From contig CM057171.1 of assembly GCA_029962745.1 (NCBI GenBank), positions 19,230,034 through 19,294,033 of the forward strand: a stretch of DNA of 64,000 bases, read 5' to 3'. The notes under the pieces are model-generated. The model saw only the letters and a list, made by a program, of their open reading frames with translations, searched no databases and was not told the origin of the DNA. The translations under genes were made by a program, and so were the position numbers. The DNA comes from Echinometra lucunter (Eukaryota; Echinodermata; Echinoidea; Camarodonta; Echinometridae). This document shows positions 1 to 13,901 of this stretch, one piece after another; positions within the stretch are counted from its first letter, which is position 1; each line of letters opens with the position of its first letter.

Positions 1-1114
1 TCTTTCTTGCGTGCAATATTATGTACAAGTTAGTGACCCTCCCTTTAACACCATTCTGGAGTGTATGGTGTAAGATTTGACGCAGGTGTATACATGTAGT
101 CCCAACCCTCCTATCCAACACCATCAGTAGTCTTTGTACAAGACTACTCTGTTACAGACTCTGATGATGAAAAATATAGGGGGTTTCTTCTTTAGCGTTT
201 CTGTCTAGTTTATAGCAGATATTCAAGACATCTTGGTGCGATCCACTGCATATGTTTTGGTTGCGCTGCCATTACAGCACTCAAGCATTTAAGGAATTAA
301 CTCCTGCCTAGAACCCACCTTCATCAACTTTTTTTTTGTGGGGCAAACATAGATGATGTCTTGCCAAAGTACATTGGTGCTGCACCAGGGATTTGAACCC
401 CATACCTTGCCGTTCACAGGCCAGAGACTTATCCTCTAGACTTCAACACCACTACATGTTCGAATGCTGCAGGATATTGTGTGCTAGATCATAATGAATA
501 AAACTGAATCAATGGATTATCTACACTGTATATCAGCAGAGAAATTGGCATATTTGTAATGGAAAAGGAGTATTGCTCTTGAAATCAATTGCTTTGCATG
601 CTCAAAGATGTCTATTTTGTTCTTGCAATAGATGAAAAGCTTGAAAAATTTTTGGTCAGTAGTATATATACGTGTGTATCATAATATATTTTTGAGGTGA
701 TCTATATTTACACCAAATACCTTTATCAATAAAGCCATGTCCCCGTTATTCAAGGACAAAAAACCCCCGTGTGGTATACTTTAATTTCATAACAGCAGTC
801 ATAACAAAATCAGTGTTGAAAGTGACACATTGTTATCTCTTAATTGCCCAGTGATATAAAAAAATCAATATGAGAGTTGTAAGCTTTTCTTCCTTTTTGT
901 CTGCAATCACTGAAAATGGAAAAAATAAATGAAATGAAATGAAATGAAATGAAATTACTGCCAACTTCCTGTATAACATGCATTGTGTACACCACACACC
1001 ATTTACTAAATATTAATTTAGGTTGGTGTCTCAAGACCCAGCTACATACCTATGAGGATTTCATTTCATGTCCCCCTATGGTGATTTTTTTAATGCACGG
1101 ATGTTAATGTATTA

Positions 1115-1194
1115 TTAACTGGTTGACTGCTGAATTCTCAAACTCCCATAGATTTAATACAGGGACCAGCCAGTTCTGTAAGGCAGAGGGTTAA
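1115..1194 (+). mobile_element. TTAA-flanked 80-base inverted-repeat element (family D)
   Basis: The element runs from TTAA at 1115 to TTAA at 1191-1194. It contains the family core gactgctgaattctcaaact ... ttaatacagggaccagc. Related copies lie at 6464-6543, 22342-22421, 42990-43069 and, interrupted, 40116-40344. All have TTAA at or near both ends, consistent with TTAA target duplication. Confidence 0.7.
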
Positions 1195-1626
1195 AAAAAT
1201 TCATAACAGATCATTCCTAATTGTGCAGTAAATGATGTTTCAAATACTTTAGTATACAGTCGCAAGAGTTCAGAACTTAAGCTTAAGTATAACATTCAGA
1301 TATTATTTCTCTGAGAATGAAAAGGTCATCATTAGCTCATACTTCAGTGAAAATTAAGCACCCCTGATGCTCTTTTTGGACGATATCATTTGTCATAAAA
1401 TGTACTCATTATCCATGTGCTATTAAAAGACAGAAAGATGTGAAAATTGCTTTTACCTGCATAACCAAGGGGAAACAGGATGAGAGAATTATGAGAGAAA
1501 GAAGCTGACAGTGGAAGAGGAAATCAAGAGGGCATAGAGATAGTGGGTAAGAGAGAAGTAAAGAGAGAAGGGGAAAGAGAGAGAGAGACAGCTAGAGAGG
1601 GGATATAGGGCAAGGCAAGGACATAC

Positions 1627-1880
1627 ACAGGAATTTATTTACAGGGGAGGGGCAAGAATATGTTCAATATTGATGGAACATGCAAGTGGGTGGAGGGTGT
1701 GAGAGAGGCTATCCCCCTTTCCACAAAAGCTTTTGCATTTTTAGAATTGAAATTGAATGATCAGGTGCACACTTTCGGTAGATTTTGGGGGAAATTTTAC
1801 AATAAAAATGTAAAGTTTGAACATTTCTAGACAGCAACTGCCTGACGCATACAGGGGGCTGGGGGGGGGGGGGGGGAGGG
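1627..1880 (+). repeat. Dispersed repeat family H, copy 1
   Basis: Starting acaggaatttatttacaggg, it includes a conserved ggtgcacacttt.ggtaga block and ends in a G-rich run (1860-1885). A second copy with the same order of blocks lies at 11811-12030. No ends or coding were recognised. Confidence 0.55.
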
Positions 1881-3320
1881 AGGGGGAGAACAGGCTGTTG
1901 AGAGAATGTTTCTAAAACTCTGATAAAGTTCTAGTGAGAAACCTAAAGTGTACTCTAATATTTACCAAAGCACTGCAAGTGTGCTTCGAGAGTGAATTGC
2001 TGAACAGTGTAGAGAGGGAAATGGATGACATGTGGCTATAAATGTTAAATGCATGTTCGTAAACATTTGTAGGATCACGGCGTGCATGTTCACTTATGAA
2101 GTGGCCAATCCCCATGTCTTTTGCCTGTAATTGAATGATATGTGCGGTGGAAAAAAAGAGACGTGGCTAAAAGCTTCTTGTTTTCTTTCTAATGGCAAAA
2201 AGGCGTGGACCAATCAAAGTTGGTGCTAAAACATGTTACTCACATCACTATCAGAAAGAAAATTTAAGTTTTCCATATTTTAGATTTATTTATTGCAAAA
2301 CTATCTTTTATTCTTATTTGAGAATGAAATATTATTTGCATGTTAATGCGCATCTTGTTATCATGAGTGAAGTGGTTAAAAACAAGTTGGGGTTCCCCAC
2401 GGCTGTGTTTCGTGCTGGATGTCTGAATGAACCTTCAGGATATAGGCTAATGGGTGGCAAATGTTTGCAGAGAATGTCATTGTCATTGTGTTCATGCAGA
2501 CTAAGAATTTCTACATGAACATGTCAGTATTCTTGGCTTAAACTAGTGCAACCAAAGGTATTGTGAAGATAATTCCCTGTGAATTTTTTTTTAGAACTGT
2601 TTTGAATATTAAAAATATTTCAGCTAAACATTTAAAACTAGAAATTCATTCATTGGGAAGGGACACCATTTAGTATTTGAGATGTGTCATTCAGAGTTAG
2701 AAGGGGGTGGGTTGGCTTGATTTCAGAATCAGAATATCAGAATAATTTTCACATTTTATGGCATGCAGTCACACTGTATTTTGGCAGCAATCACAGTTAA
2801 ATTAATTTTTTTTATAGCACTTTATCACATGTAAGACTGATCAAAGCTTCTTACAGAAAAAAAATGGAACAATTTATGAAACAAATTCAGACAGTAGGAT
2901 ATTAGATATTCCAAGAATATAACACAGATACATTTAACTACAATATGTTTTAAGACACAGATTGTGGGATCATCTTTCAAAGAATAAGTCAAGGCATTTG
3001 CTATCTTTTATATGAAAATCTTTTAAATTTCATTTTATCAGCACAAAAATCTCATTTCATTTCCTGATTTCCTAGTCCTTTGTGAGGGAAAGATGAGTGT
3101 TTTGATTGTTAATTATAGAATTTAGGTAATGGAAAACAAGTAACAGAAAGCTGGTATCGGTCTTATCTTTTTGGACAGTCTTCACTCTTTTTCAAAGCAA
3201 TTCCATTTGAAACCATCACACCTGCTTGTGTATCGTCCTTTATCCTTGCTGTGTGATAAAGAGAATGAATAAATTAATTCCAGTTGGTAACACAGCCTGG
3301 TAAAATAATGTATTTATCCA

Positions 3321-3560
3321 GGGGGCTGTTTCATAAAGCTGTCCGTAAAGTTACAATTTCCCATAATATCAATTAAATTGTGGCAAAAAAAAAACTTCTC
3401 AATAAAAATGATTGTAAGCAATAGTAATGTTAATCTACATCTGTATATTTTAATGTTAGCTGATGCCATTTATAATGATTGAGAATCCTATTTGGCTTGC
3501 CGTTCAAGTCGCTCGTAAAGTCATTTGTAACTTTACGAACAGCTTTACGAAACACCCCCT
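3321..3560. mobile_element. Foldback element with TTTCATAAAGCTGT / ACAGCTTTACGAAA ends (family E-like)
   Basis: The left end reads gggggctgtttcataaagct and the right end gaacagctttacgaaacacc. These are near-perfect inverted repeats and extend inward as gtaaagttacaa / tttgtaactttac. It resembles the hairpin elements at 7429-7574 and 40165-40313. It has no coding capacity. Confidence 0.7.
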
Positions 3561-3751
3561 GCTCTTCGGTTTGTCTTAACCCATCAACTATTGGAACTGT
3601 CTGACCCCTGTATTAAGCCTGTCGGAATTTTAAAAATTCAGAATTTTGAAAAATCCAACCTTCATGTTTAAATATGTGTATTTATATATGATGATGTTGT
3701 TATATGGCAAGATACATGTAATGTAGTAGAAAATAAATGTTATAATTCATT

Positions 3752-3898
3752 TTAATCCTTAAGCTGCCAAAGCTACATACACTATCCTCTGAAGCGGTGC
3801 CAAATTCACGTATCGTCGCATGCTCACTCATGCATACTAAGCACCCCAGCAATAAACGTGGCACCAGAGGGATATGAGGCTGGCACAATAAGGGTTAA
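3752..3898. mobile_element. Short inverted-repeat element ending TAAGGGTTAA
   Basis: The left end ttttaatccttaagctgcca mirrors the right end ggctggcacaataagggtta. Its TTAA-proximal ends and short length match the other TTAA elements here, but the left target site is degraded. Confidence 0.45.
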
Positions 3899-6463
3899 AT
3901 GATGACCTCCGTGTTATTAATGCTTCTGGATAATTAATCAGGATGTCCATCAAATATTGAATTTCAAGTATTCATTCTTTCTTGATTTTATTTTATGTAA
4001 TTTTTATCACTGATGAATCATCCAGTAATTATTTATCAATGTAAGTTGAGAGCCAAAGGAGTGCCATCTATAAAAGCTGGTATTTGATGTAACATTCTAA
4101 GCTTTCAGCAAAGCTTTACATATCGGTTGTCAAGTGTTTAAGAAAATTAGTATCAAGCTAATGAGAAAAACCAACATCAACCACAAAGAAGTAGACCTAA
4201 GAACGTACATGTATTATCTTTTAGCTGTTTTAGTTGTCACAGATAAGTATTCTGATGTGAATAGGCTGACTGGGATTATTCAAATTTGACTGGATAATGA
4301 AAAGTAGAACTCAGTCATGCTATTTTTAAAGCTGACAGAATAATTTTGAGTGTGAACAGGCCAAGTGAGATGATTTTAATTATGGATGAATGATGACAGA
4401 AAGACTGTCTGACATATCGCCTCACAATCTCCCAAAGTGCCCCTTTTTGTGCTAAGAAACACACACCGTATCTGTTTGAACACCATTGCACGATCGATGG
4501 CATCCACCATTGGTCCCAAGATGACAAAGAACTATAAGAAATATTTGCCTGACATTTACTTTGCGCCACACTTTATCAACTGTACGTCATGTTTATATCT
4601 CATGGCATCTTATTAGATACTGTGAACAAAAGATGTACTGTGTTTCTTTAAAACTTCTATTGCATTTGTTATAGATATCTCCAAGTGTTTGCATTTTTGT
4701 CATTGCAGCATGAGATATGATACAAACTGAAGAACAATTCATCTTCTAAAAATGCTAGATGAACCTATGAATATTGAAATTGACATGGAATTATGATTTC
4801 TGTACATTAAAAGGGGACTTAATCACATACCACATAGTTACACAAATTTTGTCCCAATTCTTTCCAAATTTCATGCATTTTTCAAAACTCATTATATCTT
4901 CTTCATTGTGTGACATGCATCCAACCTCCATCTCTGAATTACTAATATACATGTGAGACACATTTCATGACAACTGCTCCACATAAAAGAGAAGTTTAGT
5001 TTTGGGAGGGAGCGAAATATAATTTGTGAGCTTTCTCAGTATTTTTACATGTACATGTATGTCAGTTTGGAAGGACTTAGAAATGTCCCCTCAAAACAAT
5101 TGCTCTTCAAATACCTTCATATTTGAAATATAACTAGAAACAGTTTGAGTGTTGCCCCCAAATTTGTGTGTTGTCCCATATACCCATATCTGTGTTCAGC
5201 GCTTGTACTTTTCAAACGGATCTAGTTTAGAACTTGTGTAAGAGCACCCATCTCTCATCATTCATCATTGCCAGGATCATCGGTACAACATTGAACATCT
5301 TGACAAAAATGAAAGTATCGACGATGCTGCACAAATATTAGTGTTACACTGGTTTCTTAAAGAGAACATTAAGTTCTCTTCGAGATGGCAAATGATTTCT
5401 GAGCTTTCTTCTTTCTTTTATGGCAGTTGGGAGAAAATATAAAAGAAGAAATGCTGTTTGTGAGGTTCAATTGATGTTAGTGAAAGATGTCCAAAAAGGC
5501 AAAAAAACTCAAAATTAAAAAATTGCCATTTTCCTCGTATCCCTCACTTTGTGAAAACGGACGAATTGAGTCAATTTCTAATCATTTTTATGATTCTGGA
5601 AATTAAAGAGTATATAACTTATTCTTGTGGTACTTAATCAGCCTTCCTGTTTCTTTATGGCAGGTTTCTTACACCACGTACTGTATATCATGACATGCCA
5701 GAACTCCAATTCGTCTTTAAAGCGCGCTTTCTCCCCAAACCCGATTGATTGGCGTGGGATCCATGACAGCATCGCATGGTTGCAAAGTGTCACAACGGAG
5801 AATATAGATACCCTTTCAAGTTGTCGTCACGTGGGAGGGGCAGTATTGATTTGTGGATGCCAGTGAAGTAGGTTGTCTACAGTGGGAGCATAATAATGAC
5901 TGCTCTTTAAGAGTTTTAGTTGATGTCTCTAACTAGAAACTAAGAATGGAACGTTCAGTCATGCCAGATAGTCCAATAATTGATTTTTCCGATATGAAGA
6001 ATGGACTGAATCACTCAAGCAAGCATGACTTGATGCTAATTGATGTTGTTATGGTATATGATATCCATTGTCATGGCAACCATTGAAGTGGTTTGTAAAA
6101 CATCAATATGTAATGATGTAATAATGACAAGAGTCTTTGGAACTGCAAGTGAATTTGGAAGTCTTGATGTTTCTTGTTTGAGGTGAGAAAGGTGTGTCTA
6201 TTGAAAATGCTTCTACTACTAATTCCCTCTAGTAGCAAGTAAAGCCATCGGCCACAGAAACTTTATGGACACTTTATTAATCCTCTTGGACTTTGAGAAA
6301 TTAATAGACAAAAGGTTACTCGTTAATAGTCAGCATTATCAAGAAAATAAGTTTTTAATTGGTGATGCTCCTTTTAATCCATCAAAACATATGTATTACA
6401 CTTTATTTTCCACTGAGAAACTGTATCCTCAAGAAATGATCTGTCGTAGAGTATGGTATAGAA

Positions 6464-6543
6464 CCAACCTGTTGACTACTGAATTCTAAATCTCCCATTG
6501 ACTTAATACAGTAAACACCGGTTCCCATAGGCAACGGGTTGAA
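6464..6543 (+). mobile_element. TTAA-type 80-base element (family D), degraded ends
   Basis: It shares gttgactactgaattct, acttaatacag and a terminal gggtt with the 1115-1194 copy. The terminal TTAA sites are mutated on both sides. Confidence 0.6.
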
Positions 6544-6728
6544 GTGATTACAAAATGAGAATAAATTTTTTTGTTGATATATGATCGAGAATAGAATTCT
6601 AAGAAGAATAACATTAAAAATTTGATGATTTTTAATAGAAATCAATGCATTTTGGCTAATATTCTTATAAAAAGTCAAGTTGACCAAAAAGTTTGAGTAT
6701 GAGGTATGACGTAAAAGTGGTTACCCAG
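6540..6728 (-). repeat. Dispersed repeat family I, copy 1
   Basis: In reverse complement it matches 38015-38205. Shared blocks include gatatatgatcgagaataga, aattctaagaagaataacat and agtttgagtatgaggtatga. It lies directly after the family D element. Confidence 0.65.
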
Positions 6729-6895
6729 CTTCGCACATTGCAGGTGTGCTCAAGTGAGCCTAATACTTTAAAAGTTGCATGTATCACATTAAGGTAACAC
6801 TTCTGTAAAGGATATTGGTGTAAAACTAAGTTAGTAACTTCATATCTACCAAAGATAGCATTTGTTTTTTCATCCAAAGATGCATACTGGTTAAA

Positions 6896-7280
6896 AGTGT
6901 CTAGACGATTTCAAGTAATGTCTTGGAATCAGCTACCAGCTGCTGCAGTTACTGCCCCCAACAGTCACAGCTTTCCAGGAAACTGCCATTCCTGTTTTCA
7001 GAGGGTTGGAACCTCCTGTAGGGACAGTGTCTAGATGATTTCAAGTAGTGTCGTGGAATCAGCTACCAGCTACTGCAGTTACTGCCCCAACAGTCACCGC
7101 TTTCCAGGAAACTGTCCTTCCTATTTTCAGAGGGTTGGAACCTCCTGTGGGGACAGTGTTTAGATTATTTGAAATAATGTCTTAGAATCAGCTACCACCT
7201 ACTGCAGTTACTGCCCCAACAGTCACCGCTTTCCAAGAGGCTGCCCATCCTGTTGTCAGAGGGTTGGAACCTGCTATAGG
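6896..7280 (+). repeat. Three tandem copies of a 131-base unit with LINE RT-tail-like coding trace
   Basis: Units start at about 6896, 7027 and 7157, each containing ttggaatcagctaccagct or a close variant and ending in a gggttggaacct block. In one frame the second unit reads FQVVSWNQLPATAVTAPTVT then AFQETVLPIFRGLE. That resembles the W-N-x-L-P-x-x-V-x-x-A-x-T-V-x-x-F tail found at the end of many non-LTR retrotransposon reverse transcriptases. Stops and frameshifts make every copy non-functional. The LINE assignment is tentative. Confidence 0.55.
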
Positions 7281-7428
7281 TTCCAGAATTCTGTAAACTT
7301 CATTAGCAGAGTCCATACTTGCACATCACTATTTTTACTGTAAATTGGAATCTTACGCAGTTTCATTGTTGGATGCATCATCACCTGCTGTAGTATTACA
7401 TCCTGGTGTTTCATGTCAGTGTAACTCT

Positions 7429-7574
7429 GGGCCCCATTTCATAAAACTTGTTTTCATTAGAATCTACATTTCTACGACAAATTTGCTGTCTGCCAATGAG
7501 ATGCAAGGATATCAGTAGCTTATAAAAGTTATTGCAACTTGTTATTGATGACAAGTTTTATGAAACGGGCCCTG
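7429..7574. mobile_element. Hairpin element, GGGCCCC-TTTCATAAAACTTGTT ends (family E)
   Basis: The left end gggccccatttcataaaact is the inverse of the right end caagttttatgaaacgggcc. The interior aaatttgctgtctgccaatg ... ttgcaacttgttattgat is shared with 11204-11576, 10971-11108 and 40165-40313. It is a non-autonomous foldback repeat. Confidence 0.75.
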
Positions 7575-10500
7575 GACTTGAATCTTTAAAGTCTGTGAAG
7601 CTTGATTCTGCGTTAGATAATCTTTTGCAGAATATGCATTTGAGGGGAACTTATTGAAATAAATTTGTAGTAATTGCAAACTCTGAACTGTTGATGCATG
7701 TTTCATTTACTACATGGGTCACTTACAGTTTTTCATATTGTAGCATAATTCTTTATTTTTACTTGCACATCACTGTTTCGATAGTAAATTGGAATTTCAA
7801 GCACTGTCAATCTTGGCTGCACCATCAAAAACTCGGTCTTTAAAAATAACTTTACTTCTAATTAATTTACATCTACCACAGATCAGTGCGCACCATTAGC
7901 AAATTAAAAGCCTGTATGGTTAATCTCATTCATGCATACCTTGGTGAAGCACCTTTGTTGGATGTGCTTGTACATGTATGTACAGTATTGTTGTACATGT
8001 ATGTATCGTTTGATCCAGTGACGCCAAACTTATGTAATTCCAGTTGGCTCAGTACAGATACCAACTAGTTCCAGTAACAAATGGCATAGAAATGAGTGCA
8101 TTTCTCTGCATATTCTTCAACCTCTTCCCACACTTCTTATAACTTATCAGAATACATGTATCTCCAGATATTCCGGAGTGTTTCATCTATGATTTTATCT
8201 GCTCACTTCAGTTCCAAAAGGAATGCTTTGTAAAATGATAAGATTTTTTGCCCTTCAGGCAAATGTAGACTAATCAGTTAAGCACATATACACATGAAAC
8301 ATCTTTATTTTTTATCATAACTTGAAGAGGTTTGACATGATATAACATGTTCGTATCTTTCCCGCAAAAAGTTTGATTGAAAGCTGGATGTTTTTTCCCA
8401 CTTATCTCTGTTTGTTCTGCTTTGTCACTTGATTCAATAAACAATATCAAGCCACTATCCAAGAGGAGCGCATGATTCACATCTCCGAGGCCACATTTAA
8501 TACTGTCGTTGAGATAAGGGAAGATTTTGCAAGCTGGAAGCATTCAGTGATTTACAATTTAAAATCGCGACATGGTATATGGAGCCAAGATAAGCGTAAG
8601 GAGCCTTCTTAGTGCCAGAAGGTAGCTAAGGAACTTGGGGAAATGAGTGGCTTGGAAGGAGGCTTCCAATGGTGATTACATGTAATAGATCAAAAGAACA
8701 TAATTTGGCATGTCTAGTGATAGATTCTCAGTAATACTAAGCCTTGTCAAGGTACTAGAGGAATTTTTACCTTCTCTTAGTGATAAATGTTTCTAATGTT
8801 GTATTTAAAAGGTGTTATCTTCCAGCAATATGCATTTTTAGTAATGAATGCATCTCTTCATGCCACTAAATTTTGGTAGACCACCAAAAGCCTTCCTTGC
8901 CCTCAGCAGACAAATGTCATGTTCTTGTAAGATAGTTAACATGATATTATAGATGACATATATATATTTTAGACTTAAATATTAAATCATTTTATAAATT
9001 TGCAATGAGTTTTTGAATTAGATAAGGTTAACTTTAGAGAAACAAGTGATTTATGAGAAGACTAAGAGAGAAAAAAAATTCTTAAGTTTTTAATGTAACT
9101 TAAGGCACCTTATCAAAAGTCAGAGCCAGTTTTGGATGCGGCTTTAAGCGTCTTTCCCGCTCAGCATCTTTTCCTGTCCGATCCTCCCATTTCTCTGTGG
9201 ACAAAACAACGGGGGATCGGAAAGCCAATGTAAAAGAATGGTCACGGAGAAGAGGGTGAAAGATGTGGGATGAGACTTTTGATTAGCAGCCTAAGTGGCA
9301 TACCTAGAGTTAAATCTTTTTGAGAGAAAAACAGGGATTTCAAAAGTTGGGAGCTTTGAATGATTTAGGTGGCATATGGATATAAGATGAAAGTAAGAAG
9401 TTTTATGCAGTGAAGTGGAAAAGAAATCATTCTTTAAAAAAGAAGTATATGGGTGAATGCCTCTGTGACTCTCAGCAGATGATAAGAAGTGTTTGTATGT
9501 TTAAGCTCCGCCACTTGAAGCTGCAAATTATACCATCTCTTAGCGCGGGCTCGTGACTTCTCGCGCATCCCATTCTGAATGACACACCAAGGTCACGAGG
9601 TGAGCACATGAATTGAAAACATGACTTGGAATTTGTTTTCTTAACCCCTAGCATACTAGAGACATCACTCAATGTGCCAGGGAAGACATTAAGGCAAACA
9701 TTCCCTGACATATTGTCTTGTGAGGGCCAGGGGGTGTTAACTCTTCTCCCATTCCTGCCGAGAGGCAGAAGGAAGTTAATTGTTTTGTAAGATGTGTTTG
9801 GGAAAGTGCAAGCTATGTTATTCAGTACATTACCATTTATAACTTCTGATAATTAGTGTTTCTGATAATTTTATTTTAAAAATAGCCGTATATACATGTA
9901 CCAGAGTTGGGAACTCTGTGAAATATGAAGCCAAATGATACATTTGATGTCAATACACTGCCATAATAATCTTTTATTTATTTCTTTTTTTTACATATGG
10001 GACATGAAAATACCCAGCACCTTGGATTTTGCCCTCCATTAAATTTGCCAACAAAGACCTGTTATTAATCCATTCCCTACAGGAAGCAGGCACCACCTGC
10101 AGTGAACCTACATGTATGAGAATCAGAGACTTTAGAAGTGAACAGGCTTACATGCTGTTACAGTAATTGTTGTACCCTCATAAGAGTAACATAAATGTTG
10201 GCATGTATCCCTCTAAGAGAACGAGGAGGATGTGCTGCGATGGGCTCCAGGACGATATTAATTCAGTGAAAATGGGAACAAAGTAAGCCCAAATACTTTA
10301 CTTGAGGATAAAAAAAGAAGTTAACTCTCGTGTGCCTCGCCGCTACTGTATCATTAAGACAGTATAACTGACACAGCATCTTATGAGAGCCGGAAGAGTA
10401 TAAAACCTGCCATAAAAGTCACAAGCGGATCCAGGGTTTGAAATGAGACGGGGACATGGAGGCTGAGAGATGCATGCTTATCACTATGGCAGTGGTGCTG

Positions 10501-10970
10501 TTGTTGTGGAAGTTGTGATTTCATGTGCGATGGCCATGTTTTCTGTCAGACGGAGCTGATGTCGTATTATATGCGATGGCACCGATTTCAGTCAAGCAGC
10601 TTGGGGGTGAGCACTTCCCAGCACCTGCCCCCACCATCGCTGAAAGCTTTGGGGTTTGCATCCCTGCACCAACCCTCTGGATCTGCCATTGAAAGCTGTC
10701 AGTCAGTGTACCATCCAAGGTATTAGAACAACATTACTAACATATCTTAGAGTTAGAAGGGAGTTAATGACACCATAGACAGTGGGAAGAAATTACTGAC
10801 ATACATTATATGTCAGTGAAAGATACAAGGACATGAATATTATTCAAAGAGTACATGTAGGTAGTCAATGTGCCACTGTATATATCTTAGATCAACAAAA
10901 TTGACATACATGTATAATACAGGGTATTAACCTACTGGAGGTGTCATTCAATGTGCCAGTGAAAACATCT

Positions 10971-11108
10971 GGGGAGCATTTCATGAAGAGTTTCATCTGT
11001 GATTTTCACTGACAACTGTTATAAGCTACTGAAATCCTTGCATCTGATTGGCTGAGAGCAAATTTGTCAGTGGAAATCACTGACAAGACTCTCCCTGAAA
11101 CACTCCCC
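10971..11108. mobile_element. Hairpin element, family E, diverged
   Basis: The left end ggggagcatttcatgaagag is mirrored by gactctccctgaaacactcc. The interior cttgcatctgattggctgag matches the reverse complement of the other family E copies. Confidence 0.65.
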
Positions 11109-11203
11109 AGGACTGCATTACTGACATATTGTTCTCTGAGAGCCAGAGAGACACTAATGTCCTTTGACGAGACATTAATCTGCATTTTCCACTCCCGACC
11201 CAG

Positions 11204-11576
11204 GGCCCCATTTTTGATATCAGTAAGGTGTCTTATCTTTATTTTGTTGTGCAAAAGAACATATCCGGAACGCAAGATGGAAAATGATTGAAAATCAAAT
11301 TTTTCAAACATTGTTTTGATATGCGATCTTCTTGTGGTATGATCTTTGCTAAAATTCCATTCCAGTATGTCAAAATAGACATTTTGATTTTTGCATTTTC
11401 GTATTTTGCGTTCCGGACGCATTCTTTCACACAACGACATTGAGATAAAAGGCCTAACAACTGCCACACTTCTATGTCAAATTTGCTCCCAGCCAATCAG
11501 ATGCAAGGATTTCAGTAGCTTATAACAGTTATTGCAGCTAGTTATTGATAAAAAGTTTTGTGAACGGGGACCCAGG
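11204..11576. mobile_element. Family E element interrupted by a family F element
   Basis: Family E sequence starts gggccccattt at 11203-11213 and resumes near 11460 (caaatttgctcccagccaat) to end at cggggaccc. In between, about 11226-11458, lies an inverted-repeat element. Its ends are cttatctttattttgttgtg ... cacaacgacattgagataaa, and inner blocks tccggaacgcaa / ttgcgttccgga mirror each other. This is a nested insertion. Confidence 0.7.
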
Positions 11577-11810
11577 TGTAGTAAGTGGATACCTGGGACC
11601 AGTTTCTTGAAAGCGTCATAATTCTAAGTTCTTGGACATTCCTTAGAGACGGGTGTTGAAGAAATTAATCGTGCATTTCCATATAATGTCCACAGACTTA
11701 AAGATTTATGATGGCTCCAAGAAGTACAGACCCCTATAGGATTTATTCCTTGAATGCTCTAATCACTTTGGTTGCTGGAGCTAAAGCCGTGGTAGTAGTA
11801 TCCATGGCTG

Positions 11811-12030
11811 TATGCAGGAATTTTTTTCGGGGAAGGGTGCTGAGTGGGGGAGCATGTGGGAGGGGGGAGATTTTGTATTTTTATAATTTGAATTTACCAA
11901 TCTGGTGCACACTTTAGGTAGAGTTTTTGGAATATTTGCACTCCAAAATAAGAACATTACTGGTCAGATTATTTGAAAATCTAAAATTTGAATCCAAATA
12001 AAAGGTGAGGGGGGGGGAGGGGTTAGAAAT
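11811..12030 (+). repeat. Dispersed repeat family H, copy 2
   Basis: The order caggaatttttttcgggg, ttataatttgaatttaccaa, ggtgcacactttaggtagag, then a G-run matches the copy at 1627-1880. Confidence 0.55.
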
Positions 12031-12643
12031 TTAGTTTGCTGTCAATGTATTGTCGTACTACTTCAGAGCAACACAACCGACTATCATGCCGAGAGCAACA
12101 TAGCTGACATATCATTTGCCAACGATCACAAGGGTATAAAGTCTATTGTTTCAGTCAGTGTACAATCTTAAGCACTTAGCAGCATGAGAGCTAAAACCCA
12201 TTTCATTTCTTGGAAAGGGATAGGATAAACCTTTGTTATTTGTTGTCGGTCTCTTTTTCATCTCAAAGCGCTGTAGGCACTTTTAATACAGTGCAGACTA
12301 TTCAGAAAAAAAAAACAACTTGAGAAGCTGTAGATAATGACTCTACGAAGTAGTTACACTTCAACATGAGGCATCATCAAAACCATTTATATCCTGTGAA
12401 TATTCTCGGTAATCTTTTCATTGGGAAGATTGTGAAGGGTTTTTGAGAAATCCAGTCCAGGGCCATTTCAGTATCTTATTGCGATGTCAGGGGAAAAATT
12501 TAGTTCAGATTATTGCGCGATTGTAGTAGAGACACTTAGCATTTACGCAATCTTTTTATTCTGCTGTATTCTCTGCAATCTTGTCTTAATGGATATCACC
12601 AAGAGTGTATGAGAAATCCTCTTGATAAGGGCATTCCAATATG

Positions 12644-12644
12644 A

Positions 12645-12680
<36 letters not shown>
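12644..12680. repeat. (CT)n microsatellite
   Basis: Perfect to near-perfect CT dinucleotides. Similar CT tracts lie at 15209-15263 and through the pyrimidine-rich block 15439-16050. Confidence 0.9.
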
Positions 12681-12681
<1 letters not shown>

Positions 12682-13901
12682 CAAGTTTAGATTAGTAAAG
12701 ATTGGAAAGCTGACACATTTCAGAATGCAGTTCATACATAGGTCACCACTCACTGGATTTTGAAATTATCTGCAAACATTTAGACAAGGTAGCTTAACAA
12801 AATGCACCACACTCTAAAACAATGCTCCCTTGGAGAGTGCGCAGGCCTTGCAGCTTGAATGGGACTACCCTGCTTTTTATAAAGAAGACGTTAAGTAAAG
12901 AAAAATGAAAAGACTCATTAAGAATATGAAATGCGTATTGATTTTTGTAAAGTTTTGTTGGCGTTCCAGAAAGTCATGTCTGGTGGTGCCACGCTGTTTC
13001 AGTTAAAACTTCCTTGGTTCCTCTGCCAAAAGGCACTCTGTCTGTTCCATAAATCTTGATAGCAGATTACAGCTGTAGCTACGTGGCATTTAAACCCCAT
13101 TGTTTACAGCTTGGTTTATCTGAGTGGACATTTTTAGGTGACAGGATGTATTGTTCCTGTTTGATGATACTAATCAGAAAGAGTATGATAGCCCCATATA
13201 TCATTTACTATTATGAAGAGGATGTTTTTGATATTGGTCTAAACTTGAACATTGCCTGGATCAAGTAATTGCTCAAAGTCTTGGAAATGATGTGCATTGG
13301 GTTAAAATGTTTGCAATATGTTTCCAAAGCAGTTGTGATAATTGCAACACGATGATCATGCATCAGAACTGCAAATTTGAAATGAGACTCTTCAAAACTA
13401 GTCGTAGTTTCAATTCTTCTTTTTGTTGTGTGCTAATATGCGTCATAACTCGATGAATTTAGGTGTGCTAGACTTGAACTTTTGTTTGCTAGTTTGTTTT
13501 GTTTTGTTTCAGGGGAATCATTTTTATCCACGTGATCCTGTATATCATAGGTCAATACTGTTGATATATAGTGGCTTTCAATATTTTCCTTTCCTCATTT
13601 GATGTTGGGATACAGTGCACTTTTGGTGCATGTAGAACAGACATGATAGCATTCTACCAGGATCGAATCAACATAAACAAATTGCATTCTTGAAATAAGC
13701 TTGTTATTATGCTTATTTTCCATATTATCGATGTAGTTGTCTGTTCAAGGATAAACTCTAATGAAATTTCACGAGAGAGATAATGCAAGGGTCTGTATTT
13801 TGAATTGGTCTACTCATCTTCGGTTTACTCCAACCCAACAATAAATTAATTAAATTGATATCACTTAACGTTCAGCCTGGCAGAAAACCATCCCTTAATT
13901 C

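Noticed and set aside
11006..11467. 153-codon minus-strand frame
   Set aside because: Spans parts of two different non-coding inverted-repeat elements (E and F), so it cannot be an old gene, and no domain is seen.
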